A DNA stretch of 64,000 bases from contig OY829539.1 in NCBI GenBank assembly GCA_963691705.1, positions 24,846,407 through 24,910,406 of the forward strand, given 5' to 3'. Source of the stretch: Viola odorata (lineage: Eukaryota; Streptophyta; Magnoliopsida; Malpighiales; Violaceae). Below are positions 51,691 through 61,510 of the stretch, piece by piece (position 1 is the first letter of the stretch; every line of letters starts with the position of its first letter). The position numbers and the translations under genes are program-made. The notes under the pieces are model-generated. The model ran no database searches, was not told the origin of the DNA, and worked only from the letters and a program-made list of their open reading frames with translations.

Positions 51691-54649
51691 TTTTCGTTCA
51701 GCTCGCTTGCTTTCCCTTTATAATACTCTAAAAAAAAAATTCGTTCAGCTCGTTATTTAGTGACGGATACAAATACTCTTAAGCATTTGTTCAATTTTTG
51801 GTTCAACTCGCTTGCTTTCCCTTTAAAATACTCTAAAAATAAATATCGGTGGCGCTGCCCCCGAACCCCGCCCCCCCTGAAAATAATTCCTGGATCCGTC
51901 CCTGACTATCAGAGCTGCAGATTTGAATGATGACCTCTTTGGCGACCTTGCACCTTGCCCTATTCAGGTGAGTATCAGATCACCCTATAATGAGTAGTGA
52001 AGAATAAATACAAAAGAGAATGGAAACATCACTCAAGTGTAATCCAAACATGATAAATTACTGACTCTAAGTTTGGGTCTTTCTACATTCATTTTCATAT
52101 TCTTTGAAACAAAATTAATCAGTATAGTTAGATAGATGGTAGGAACTGCTACAAGCTTGCAAATAGTACCAAGTGACTGCTTTTGAGAACCTCCATAAAG
52201 TCTTAAATGGTAGTTATCTTTTTTACTCCTCTACTTATCAACATTTATTAGTTATTTCCATTCCATAATTTCATGATTTAAAGCCACTTCAATGTTCTAA
52301 AGAAAATCTGAAATCAAGGTCGCTATGAACGGTCATATACATGCTAAAAAATCTATTTAGTTAATTTTCAGCTTTTTACTGGATATTTCTAACCTGCGCT
52401 GCTAGAAGTAGTTTGAGATTTGTGGCGGATACAACAGTACTTTAAACTTACTGAACTTTTTTTGCAGGAACCCAAAAGTGAGATGCGTGCTGAGGATGTG
52501 ACAAACAGGATATTAGTTAAAGATGAATATCTGGGATAGAAAACAATGGTATGTTAATAAAGTTCAAGCCTGTTTCTGTTCTTTATTTGGCATTTGTTTT
52601 CATTTGGTTAGGAAGCAAACTCGTCTAATCTGCAGGAATTGGTTGGATTAGGATCTGTTTAGATAATAGCGTCGGAAAGCATACCAAACTGGATAGTCAA
52701 GATAGTGTACGTGGATGTTGCTCATGGATGCAAAGTTATCCATTCTCCATTTTTTGACGATAGGAATTCATGGATTTACTTCCACACCTTTTCTTCATCT
52801 TACTATGTGCAGTCCATATATGTTATCCTAAATTTGTGGCACGACTATCTTTTGTGACAGAGCTCCTATACTCTTGAGTTTGATGGTGCTTCAAAGGGAA
52901 ATCCTAGACCAGAAAGAGCAGGAGCTGTACTGAAAAATGAATATGGAAGCGTGGTATATCTTCTCTTTTTCTTATCTACTGTCTCTTGTTCTTCAATAGT
53001 AATACCTTGTTGTATAGATCTGCAGATTAAGGGAAGGACTGGGTACAACAACCAATAATTCAGCTAACGAGCCCTCATATTAGGGCTGAAATATGCTCTT
53101 AAAGAAGGTTATAAGAAAATAAGTGTTAGAGGGGACTCCAAACTTGTTTGTAATCCGGTTAGTTTGACTTGTTTTATTGATCTATTTTCAAGTGTAGTCA
53201 TTCTATTCAATGGAATCCCTTTATCAATTGTTCCTAAAAGCTGGTCTAGGAATATTAAGCTCGTCTCAAGATTTACTAGCTTGAAACCCCCACCATTTTA
53301 GCTATCAAACTGGAGTCAACCTTCTTTGAACTTGATTCAACTATTTTTGGCTCTAATGTGGTCACTACTTAGGTTCAAACACTAGGGTCCATGTGGACAC
53401 GGTTCTAGTTTTCTTTTGATGGGACTCGATTCATTTCTTTTAACATGGAAAATTTTATTTGAAACAGGTTCAGGGTTTGTGGAGAGCAAGACACGAGAGC
53501 ATGTCCAAGATGCACAAGCAAGCCAAAATACTGAAAGATGATTTTTTGTCTTTTGAGATCAGTCATGTTCTACGGGTTAGTGCAGTTTACTATGCTTGTA
53601 CTTCTTTTTATTTTCTTTTGATACTACAAGTTGGTGTGAACACAACCTACTCTGAACGACCTTAACCTGATAGTACTAGCTCGTATACAATGGCTGATCT
53701 ATGTGCCTTGTCAGCTGTGATTTGTGGTTGAATCAAATATTATAAAACCATGGTTAACTGAGAATTGTTCAGGTTACTGATCCAATTAAACATACTACCC
53801 TTTATTCCTCAAACCTGGTCAAGAGCAGGTTGGTACAGCCGTCCAATTGTAGATGGGGCAACCTTGGGATGATTCACTGAGGTTGACCAGTATTCCATGA
53901 TGATGTGGCTTTTACAGGAACTCATTAATTTGCTGGCCTGTCACCATCTTCTTGTGAAGTAAAAGGTTTTTGTAGGGATGTAGCTAGCACTTAGCCTCCC
54001 TTTAGTTGAGGTTTTAAATCCAAATTGAAGTTTATATGTGAATTAGCAGAATTTGGTGTGAAAAAGGATTTTCCAACTAAACTGAAAGAATTTGAGAATT
54101 TTCACATGCACCTAAGTTGTCGAGTTATGAGTGCACGAGCACAAGTGGAGTTGCGAATTTGTATTGCTGCTTTCTTGAGCTTTGTTGGCCTCTCTTATAT
54201 TCTAACGGGTTAAATGTTTCAAAGGCATTGAATTCTGATGCTGATGCCCAAGCTAACCTGGCTGTCAAGCTCTATAGTAAGATTTCAGGTTTAATTCAGC
54301 CTGACCTAATTTTAACTTTTCAATTGAATCTGTAATATTCCAGGGACTTCTTCTGCTGCAGATAGCGAAATTGAAGAGGAATGGTTGTAGTATGATGTTT
54401 TCGGCCACATTAGAAAATACCTGATGCAGTCATCTTTGAGCTCCTCTAGGCTGAAAACTCTTCTAAAGACTTGGTTTTGGGATCAATCCACATCGTAGCT
54501 GCAGTTGCAATTTACAGGGTTCGCTCGCCACATCTCCACATTTATGCATGACAGCCAGTCTGTTCATGGTGTTGCAGACATGCCTATACACGCAAATTCA
54601 TTAGATCCCTAGTTTAAATTTAGGCATTCTTTGTTTTTGGATCTGCAGA

Positions 54650-55119
54650 TTAAGGGATGGTAGGGCTCAACTCAACCATATCGACCCTAGCTTTTTCCTC
54701 TCTTTCAAAAGCAGAATAATATTGTGTAGTGTAGAGAATAATATCCCCATGCTTCCCTTGCTTCTTTAAGGGTGACGAACTAGCAGTAGGTCTCTCGCTT
54801 GGTTCTGCACTGCCATCATAACCATTCAACTCAGATTCAATATCCTTTGTTTCATCTTCCAATTTCAATTCAACGATATCATCATCTAGGTCATCGGATG
54901 CGTCAGAAATATTTCCTTCAAAGGAAGAGTCAGCCATATCAAGTTCGGTATCCAAGCCTCCCTCTATGTCAGGAATTATCAGCAATGAAGCAGACTTGAT
55001 ACTTCCTTTTGATACATCATCAGATGAACCAGAATACTCTGTACTTGTAATCTCACATCTTATCTGTTTTTGGATCTTACCAAATGCTACACTTTGCCTC
55101 GAAAATTGTTCCACAAACC
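54650..55119 (-). CDS. Last exon of an unidentified acidic protein gene
   Basis: After an acceptor CCATGTCAG (minus strand, near 55120) an open frame of 156 codons begins FVEQFSRQSVAFGKIQKQIR and runs to a stop at 54650. It is Ser/Asp/Glu-rich (SGSSDDVSKGS, DASDDLDDDIVELKLEDETK) with a DIILYTTQYYSAFEREEKAR segment near the end, looking like a conserved host protein C-terminus. No upstream exon was recognised between 55120 and 57000, so the gene may be truncated or its other exons hard to see. The family is not known to me. Confidence 0.45.
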
Positions 55120-57390
55120 TGACATGGAAGGTAAACAGAAAAGTTAGAAATCTTAAATCAGAATTTTAGCTTGGTCAAATCAATGAGATGAAATGTCCTA
55201 CAGAAAGGGACATACGTCACAAAAATCACCTACTTCATTGGCATAGTTAGTTGGAACTAAATTTTAAAAATTACAGGGCTACATTACATTCTTCAACGAC
55301 TACAGAACATTGAGGAAAATAGAGAGGCAGTTTATCATTTACCCTAAACAAAACAAGATGAAAGTTGATCTGAGGTTTGCAACTTGACCTCACTGTGAGG
55401 TTCGCAGAATCACATGCATTAACCAACATTTTTCAATGTCAACATTCGGTCATCGTTCACGATCTCTCGCCCATTGCTCGGTCATGGCCCAGGACCTCTT
55501 GGCCATGACTCAAGACCTCTCGGCCAGAGGCTCACAATCTCTCGGCCATCACTCATGACACCTCTATAGTGACAAGAGGTTCATTTCTTAGGGAAAACTG
55601 TAATTGTCAAGGTTAAAACATAGGCCGGCCGAACCTAAACTCTACAAGGATAAAAATGACGTTAACTCAAAAAGAGAAGAAATACAAAATAGTTTTTATG
55701 AAGAACAATTAATCTTACAATAATATGAATCGTGAACCTTGCTGTCTTTATCAGGAATGAAAAACTTAGCTATAACCCAACATAATAATAACAGAAATCA
55801 AAATATTAAAATTGACTAAAAATGAAATCTTGTTGTTAAAGAAGAATGCAAGAGTCGTTGCTATCAAAACACAGTCTGGAATGAATATTAGGGATGGAGG
55901 AGTCGTCCCCCAATCGATAGCGGTTGGAAGGGTTAAGTAATCTCCCTCCCTAAATTGTCTCTCCTCCAAAATTATCCTAAAAATAAAAGATAAGAATTGT
56001 TTTTATCCCTTTGAGGATAATTACAGATGGAGAATTCTAGATAAAGACGACTTCCAGTCACTTTAGAGGTCTTTCGCGCCCCTCCTTGTCCTTTTTCGCA
56101 TGTCAAGCCTAACAATCAACCCATTGGTGCAGATGTCCATCCAAGACCGAGGGTTAAGGCTGCTGCTCACTCTTCCCTTGACCAAGGTAAGAATTAAGGT
56201 TGCTCCTGGTTTGGGTCTTCTATCACCATTTGGTTATTTTTGCTCTCTTTTTTGGGTTCTTTTACTCATTTTCCTTTGATTCTTAAAGAGCCAATTACTG
56301 AAATCGATCTAGTTGTCTGCTTAATCATCCTAGCTTTGTAATCTGCAACTTTCTAGAACTACGTTGATTAATCCAGTTAAAACGTAAATGCGAAAAATAA
56401 AATACGCTAAACCATAAACTTTTGTTTTCTTCATTATGAATTGAAACTTAGCTAGACATGAACATAATTATTGAAAGCTTAAAAATAAGAAATTTTATAA
56501 AAATAAATCTCGCCTTCCTCGGAAGAATATGATCTGAGCTGAGTTCAAAAACTTCAAAACATAAACAAAGATTAAAAGTTATCACTGTTGTTAATAAGGA
56601 AAAGATTAAATAATATTTTCCAACCTTAATTACCTTCTAAATTCTAATTTAATAATGTATCTGATATTTGTCCAGGATATGAATATCTCCCAAAACGTGT
56701 GTTTCTCCTTTAGCATCAATACTCCGCGTTTTGGTCCATGCTTCCAGAATCTCTATTGCTCAGCTACCTTCTTAGCCTAGAGTTAAGAAGTCCGCTCCAA
56801 AATCTTTCTAGGGTAAGAATTAAGGATTCCACCATCAATTCTAGGTATTTGGGCTCCTTTCTTCTTATTCTCCTCTAGATCCTTTATTCTGAAAAAAAGG
56901 AAGAAATTGGACTCCAATCAGTAGTATCTTTATCTAAAAGTATACAATTAGATAGAGATTATAACCAAATTAAGCACACCACTAGTACAACAAATTCTTA
57001 CCTTGGGGATGTTTTTGTCTAACAGAGACAAATTTAGGGATGTTTTTTTCTAACGGAGTAAGAGTGTAGGATGAATTTGTCTAAGGTGGTAGTTTAAGGT
57101 TGGGAGCAAAACATTATAGTTTAGGGGTGAAAACGTCTCTTACCATATTTTTTAATATGAAATATAGTGATAATTATCAAAACCTTCTCTGCTAAAATCT
57201 TTAAGGTACCACTTAGGTCAGCCTTCGGGCACTAATACGATGGGGGTGTGCATTAGTCTATCCCGAAAAGGGATCCTGGCTCACACTATATACACACAAA
57301 ACTGGCAATTTTGTTTACTCATTTCTACGGTAACTCTTTCTATCCTTAAGTTAACGAACTTGTTAAATTTATAGCCCCTAATATTTTCTA
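55120..57390. other. Intergenic, no supported gene
   Basis: AT-rich DNA. A minisatellite-like stretch with repeated CTCTCGGCCA/GGCCATG-type units lies at about 55455-55560. Leader-like duplicated motifs (AAGGTAAGAATTAAGG near 56185 and GGGTAAGAATTAAGGATT near 56810) suggest diverged repeat copies. No coding exon could be supported. Confidence 0.4.
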
Positions 57391-58011
57391 TTTATATTAA
57401 TTTGGTCCTACCATTACTATTGACTCTTTTTTTTTGGTTAAATTTTAAATGATCAAGTAACTCGGCAGAAGGCACCATCGGGTCCCTCCTCTTATTATTT
57501 TTATTATTGTTAATCCCTAACGTTAGAAAATATTCGTTCCGCTCCCGTATGTTAGTGTCGTTAGGCACACGAAGTCCCTCCTCCGAAAAAGGTGCCCAAC
57601 GGATGTTAACTGCCATTATTTTAATATTTTTTCTGATAAAGTGGTCTGACGCGGGACCCACTTGTCGGAAATTAAATTTTTTTTCCTTTTCTTCTCCGAT
57701 TTTCTCCCTTTTTTTCCCTTTCTTGCCTAATTAATTTAAATGAACTGAGCCAAATTGAAAACCAAATAAATTCATTTTTTTCAAAAACAACCAAATAAAT
57801 GAAAAACACGTCATCGCCTTTTTTTCAAAAACAACCAAAGAAATGAAAAACTAAGTCATCGTCTTTTTCAAAAACAAATCTGAGGCTAAACCCTAAATCC
57901 CCAAATCATCGTCTTCTTCAATTTCTTTTTTATCAGTCGCCACCCACCATTTCTAAGCCAGCCGTCACCCATCATTCCTTCTTCTATCTTTAATTTCAAA
58001 TTTGTAACGCG
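57391..58011. other. Upstream region of the GRF gene
   Basis: Non-coding. A direct repeat of about 55 bases (CAAAAACAACCAAATAAATG ... GTCATCG) occurs near 57783 and 57828. A pyrimidine-rich leader precedes the ATG at 58012. No element ends recognised. Confidence 0.45.
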
Positions 58012-58491
58012 ATGTCATCGTCTTCTTCAACTTCTGTTTGTTCGATGCGTACATGGAGGAGGAATACGCAATTTGGAATTGAAAATTATGAAGGTCCAAC
58101 GAGGTATTGCGACTGCAGGTTGAAAGCTGTCATGTGGGTTTGTTGGAAAGAGGAGAACGTGGGTAGAAGGTTTTACGCTTGTCGAAGACATAGATGTAAG
58201 TATTTTTGTTGGCATGACATTGAACGTTTGTCATAAAGGGCGAGGGATGTTGTCCATATGCTATTGGACAGTGAAGAGTATTTGAAAGCAGAAGTTAGGT
58301 CCTTGAATGAAAAGATAGTGCGTGTGCAGAATGCACACACGGAAGCTATAGATTTGGTTTCATGTTTGCAATACGAATTAGATAGGGAAAGGCTGGTGAA
58401 GTTAGATGGTTTTATGAAGTGTGTAAAGGTTGTAATTATCTTGTGTTTTTTGATAGGTATGGCTGGTGTGATTGTAAGTTTTTTAATTTGA
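58012..58491 (+). pseudogene. GRF zinc-finger, coiled-coil, membrane protein gene with one internal stop
   Basis: The frame starts MSSSSSTSVCSMRTWRRNTQ and has the GRF finger at residues 33-69 (YCDCRLKAVMWVCWKEENVG, RRFYAC, CKYFCWHD). A TAA at 58234-58236 interrupts it. The same frame then continues through a coiled coil (EYLKAEVRSLNEKIVRVQNA) to a C-terminal hydrophobic helix (VVIILCFLIGMAGVIVSFLI) and stops at 58491, giving a GRF-coil-membrane layout of about 159 residues. This matches the finger-plus-helix layout of the gene inside the MULE at 11977. Either the stop is a recent mutation or the first 74 residues are a stand-alone protein. It lies 302 bp upstream of the coiled-coil gene on the same strand. 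Confidence 0.75.
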
Positions 58492-58792
58492 ATGATATAA
58501 CTCTTTACTGTTTTAGTAGATTAAGAACTCTGCACATTGTAGATTTGTAGTTGAATTCTCATTTACTAATGCACTCAGCCTTTTAGATTCCCAAAGTGAT
58601 GCAACGTCTTAGCCTTCCATATTCCCAATGTTTGCAATGTTCAAATGCATTGACTCTCTACAGGTTTGCTTTATTTATTATCTCTATATATTCACAGACT
58701 ATCTAACTCATCCTCACTCTGCATCTTTCCTCTATCACTCTGCGTCTTTCCTCTTATCACTCTGCATCTTTCCTTCTTCATCTCCTTCCAAA

Positions 58793-59146
58793 ATGAATGC
58801 TGGCGACAGGCAAATAATTCTCAATGTTGTGGGGGGAGTCAGTAGGAATTTAGCTGATGACATTGTTATGCTGGAATACAAAATTATGCAGACTGGTGAG
58901 GATATCCATCGGTTGGAGGCAAGGGCTGACGAGTTGAGGGCTAGGAAGGAAGTTGTGTTTGAAGATGATGATGATGCTCTTGCAATTGTCATCACCCTTG
59001 GCGAGAGCCTTACTCACTTCCAAGTTTCCATCAATCAACTGCAGAATAAGAGGGCTTTAATGGAAACAACACTCAGAGGTGTAAGGGTTGCTTCAGAGGA
59101 ATTGAACATGGTTGGAAATGCAATGGCAAGCATTCCTAATGAATGA
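58793..59146 (+). CDS. Small acidic coiled-coil protein (intact family member)
   Basis: An open frame of 117 residues starts MNAGDRQIILNVVGGVSRNL, followed by heptads (VMLEYKIMQTGEDIHRLEAR), an acidic EDDDDAL loop, LTHFQVSINQLQNKRALMET, and ends NAMASIPNE. A TATATATT box near 58685 and an AATAAATGATAATAAAATT polyadenylation-like region near 59218 frame it as an independent single-exon gene. It shares order and spacing of motifs with the broken copies at 19676 (mariner) and 37189 (Tat). No known domain is recognised; it is probably an oligomerising protein. The upstream GRF-coil-membrane gene could be its partner. Confidence 0.6.
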   Translation: MNAGDRQIILNVVGGVSRNLADDIVMLEYKIMQTGEDIHRLEARADELRARKEVVFEDDDDALAIVITLGESLTHFQVSINQLQNKRALMETTLRGVRVASEELNMVGNAMASIPNE

Positions 59147-61058
59147 TCTGTATCTCGTTCTGGTTAAGCCATTTTTTAGTTTGGATCCTTATGGATCCAG
59201 TTATGTATTTCCCTTTCTAATAAATGATAATAAAATTATGAAGTTTATTTGGATGTGTTGTTTGTTGTTCTGTTTATCATGTTCTTGAATTTTTAAAGAA
59301 TGTTTTGTCATGTTTGTTGTTGTTTATGATGTTATTGAAGCACAGTTCTGTAATGTGCATTTCTGTATGTTGTTCTTGAAGATGGTGTTGTTGATTATAC
59401 ATGTGATAGCATGTTTTTATGCATGATTTTCTCTCCATTTTCTCACCCATTTAAGGCATGATTCTGCTAAATTATCCTTGTTTTCATTACTATTGCAGAT
59501 CTAGGCCTAAAATGGGAGTTTATGCAAAAACATGCATTTTTGGTGCATTTTGAGCGAATTCGAGCTTCAAGACCAAAGTCGAGGTCCCGAGTCCAAAGCA
59601 GCGTTCAAGGTCCCGAATCAGATTCTCTGTTCGGGCCCCCGAAGGGCAAAGATTGGCATTTCCACGTGTCCACTTGCCAAAGCGCCCATGTGATCCCTCT
59701 GACACTGTTCTGAGAATTCTGCACTAATCACAAAATACCTACCGCCTGACCATTTTAGCCCTTGAGCCCAATCCAGACCTGCCAAAAGCTGGGAAAACCA
59801 GACAGCTTTGTGCTTTAGGGAGCATGGATCCATTGTAATAGGCTTTCAATTAATGCATTTTGTCCCTAGTTTAGGCTGAAGATATTTTGTGCTTGGAGCT
59901 CTAGCTTATAAGGAGCATCCAAGGAGTAGTTTAGGACATCTCTCAATATATAAGATAATTTTTAGAATCATTAGAACTAGTTTTTCTTAGACTTCTCTCT
60001 AGTTTATCTCTCTAGTTCTTGTTAGCACCTTCAACCTTGCCGCCGGGCTTCAAACGGTTTTTAGTAACAAAGTCTTCTTCCCTTAATCTATTTATTTACT
60101 TATTATGCTTTCTTTAATTATTATTTGTTCATCTTCAAGTATGAGTAGTTAAATCTTTAATTCTTAGCAAGGGTAATTCAAGGGTTACAAAGGCAGATTC
60201 AAGGCCTTATTGTGCTTAATATATTCTTGCTGCCATATTCAATTACTTGTCATTTTAATTACATCTTCGCATGAAATAATTTGAGGCTTGATCAACTGAT
60301 TGTTAATTTGTGTGAATGCTGCCATCTTTGTGATGAATACGGAAGGAAAATTGCATGGAACAAGTAGGCATCTGTTTAGTCTTGACTGCGCTGAAGTGGT
60401 CTTGAATAGATAGGGTGAGTAGTTGATTAGAGCGAGGTCACGAGCCTGACAAACTGAGGGACTTTTAGCTCTAGATCTGTCTTTTCTTATCTTCATGGGT
60501 AGTTTGAGTATGGCCCTCCCACATTTGTGCCTGGAGGGATGGCAAACTGTCAAGACTACCTCATATGTGGAAATGGGGGGTAGTTTCTCTTAAGATAAAA
60601 GTAGCGGATATCCGAGGGATCTGGTCCCTATGTCATTTCTATGATGTCTTGAATAGAATATCCTTGTGCTGATGACGATCAGGCCCCCGAATGCAACCCA
60701 AGAATGCCTTTGCTAAGATCCCTCTCTATCTGATTATTTGTATTCGATTATCACTCTATTTTATTATTTCTGAATTTATTCACTGATTTGCTTTGTTTTA
60801 TCCTTCGGGACCCCGAACTGACAATTCAAGGTCCTGACTACTGCTTTCCTAGTTAGAAATTGTTAGCTCCCAATCTCTCTTGGCTGACTCGTTTAGCCAA
60901 GTAAAACCCCCCCGAGTGTTACTTTTCGTGTTTTTGTCATATGCTTTCATTCAAGACCTTGAATCAGTCTCTCTCAATCCCTGTGTTCGACCCTGACTAT
61001 CACTGTACACATTATCCATTGTGCACGCATTTTCAGGCATTATAAATCTCTATTTGAC

Positions 61059-61075
61059 TGACGCCGTTGCCGGGG
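61059..61075 (+). other. First primer-binding-site copy, fused to RT sequence
   Basis: TGACGCCGTTGCCGGGG differs in one base from the copy at 61460 and is followed directly by RT coding sequence (GTTATCTACCCC) rather than by the normal leader. Confidence 0.75.
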
Positions 61076-61445
61076 TTATCTACCCCATCTCTGATTCCCC
61101 ATGGGTCAGCCCCGTTCAGGTGGTCCCAAAGAAAATGGGCATCACCATCATTCCAGGTCCCGAGGGTCTGCCAATCCCCTCCCGAATCCAGAATGGTTGG
61201 CGTGTATGCATCGACTACCGACGCTTGAATGAGGCCACCCGAAAAGATCACTTCCCACTGCCCTTCATAGATCAAATGCTAGAGCGCCTTGCGGGCAAGA
61301 CGCATTATTGCTGTCTGGATGGGTATTCGGGCTTCCACCAAATCCCAGTCGCCCTTGAAGACCAGGAGAAAACCACCTTCACGTGCCCATTCGGGACCTT
61401 TGAAGGAGGAGGATTGCGCTGCGCGACTGCAAGGGCGAGAGCTTG
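61068..61445 (+). pseudogene. Displaced reverse-transcriptase fragment in the Athila leader
   Basis: The frame reads AGVIYPISDSPWVSPVQVVP then WRVCIDYRRLNEATRKDHFP and QEKTTFTCPFGTF, the N-terminal part of Athila RT, ending before the catalytic YVDD. It lies upstream of gag, out of normal order, between two copies of the primer-binding site. After the GTF motif the sequence changes to unrelated GC-rich DNA. Non-functional as RT. Confidence 0.88.
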
Positions 61446-61459
61446 AATCTCCTTTAAGA

Positions 61460-61477
61460 TGGCGCCGTTGCCGGGGA
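61460..61477 (+). other. Athila primer-binding site (tRNA-Asp type)
   Basis: TGGCGCCGTTGCCGGGGA is the canonical primer-binding site of Athila/Calypso elements, complementary to the 3' end of tRNA-Asp (known for the family). It is followed by the usual leader (TTGTTTCAAGATTGATTTAT) and the gag ATG at 61511. Confidence 0.88.
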
Positions 61478-61510
61478 TTGTTTCAAGATTGATTTATTTT
61501 TCTTATTTGT

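Larger units (their letters stand above)
36213..51904. mobile_element. hAT MITE inserted in the RNase H exon, itself split by the Tat element
   Basis: The ends CAGGCACGGATCCAG and CTGGATCCGTCCCTG are near-perfect inverted repeats, flanked by the 8-base duplication ACTATCAG at 36205-36212 and 51905-51912. Without the retrotransposon and its 5-base duplication the element is about 435 bp. It contains about three imperfect direct repeats of a block with AGCATTTGTTCAATTTTT and GTTCAGCTCGCTTGCTTTCC (36310-36437 and 51691-51835). No coding capacity of its own. Confidence 0.93.
36109..54285 (+). pseudogene. Plant RNase H family gene, disrupted
   Basis: Exons recognised: 36109-36212 continued at 51913-51967 (CDTPVSVYKGNFLSKELKEY and DLNDDLFGDLAPCPIQ), 52468-52548, 52636-52710, 52861-52953 (LEFDGASKGNPRPERAGAVL), 53018-53157 (ICRLREGLGTTTNNSAN and VRGDSKLV), 53468-53575 (VQGLWRARHESMSKMHKQAK and FEISHVLR) and about 54218-54285 (NSDADAQANLAVKLY). 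The layout matches plant At1g24090-like proteins with a type-1 RNase H domain. The first exon is split by a hAT holding a 15-kb retrotransposon. A TAG at 52537-52539, stops in the next exon, and a one-base loss near 53062 that removes the catalytic Glu segment also break it. The 5' viroplasmin-like exon was not found. It is a pseudogene even apart from the insertion. Confidence 0.82.

Noticed and set aside
55440..55570. Possible regulatory array of GGCCA/TCTCGG repeats
   Set aside because: Units are irregular and there is no adjoining gene. It is reported only as a minisatellite-like stretch.
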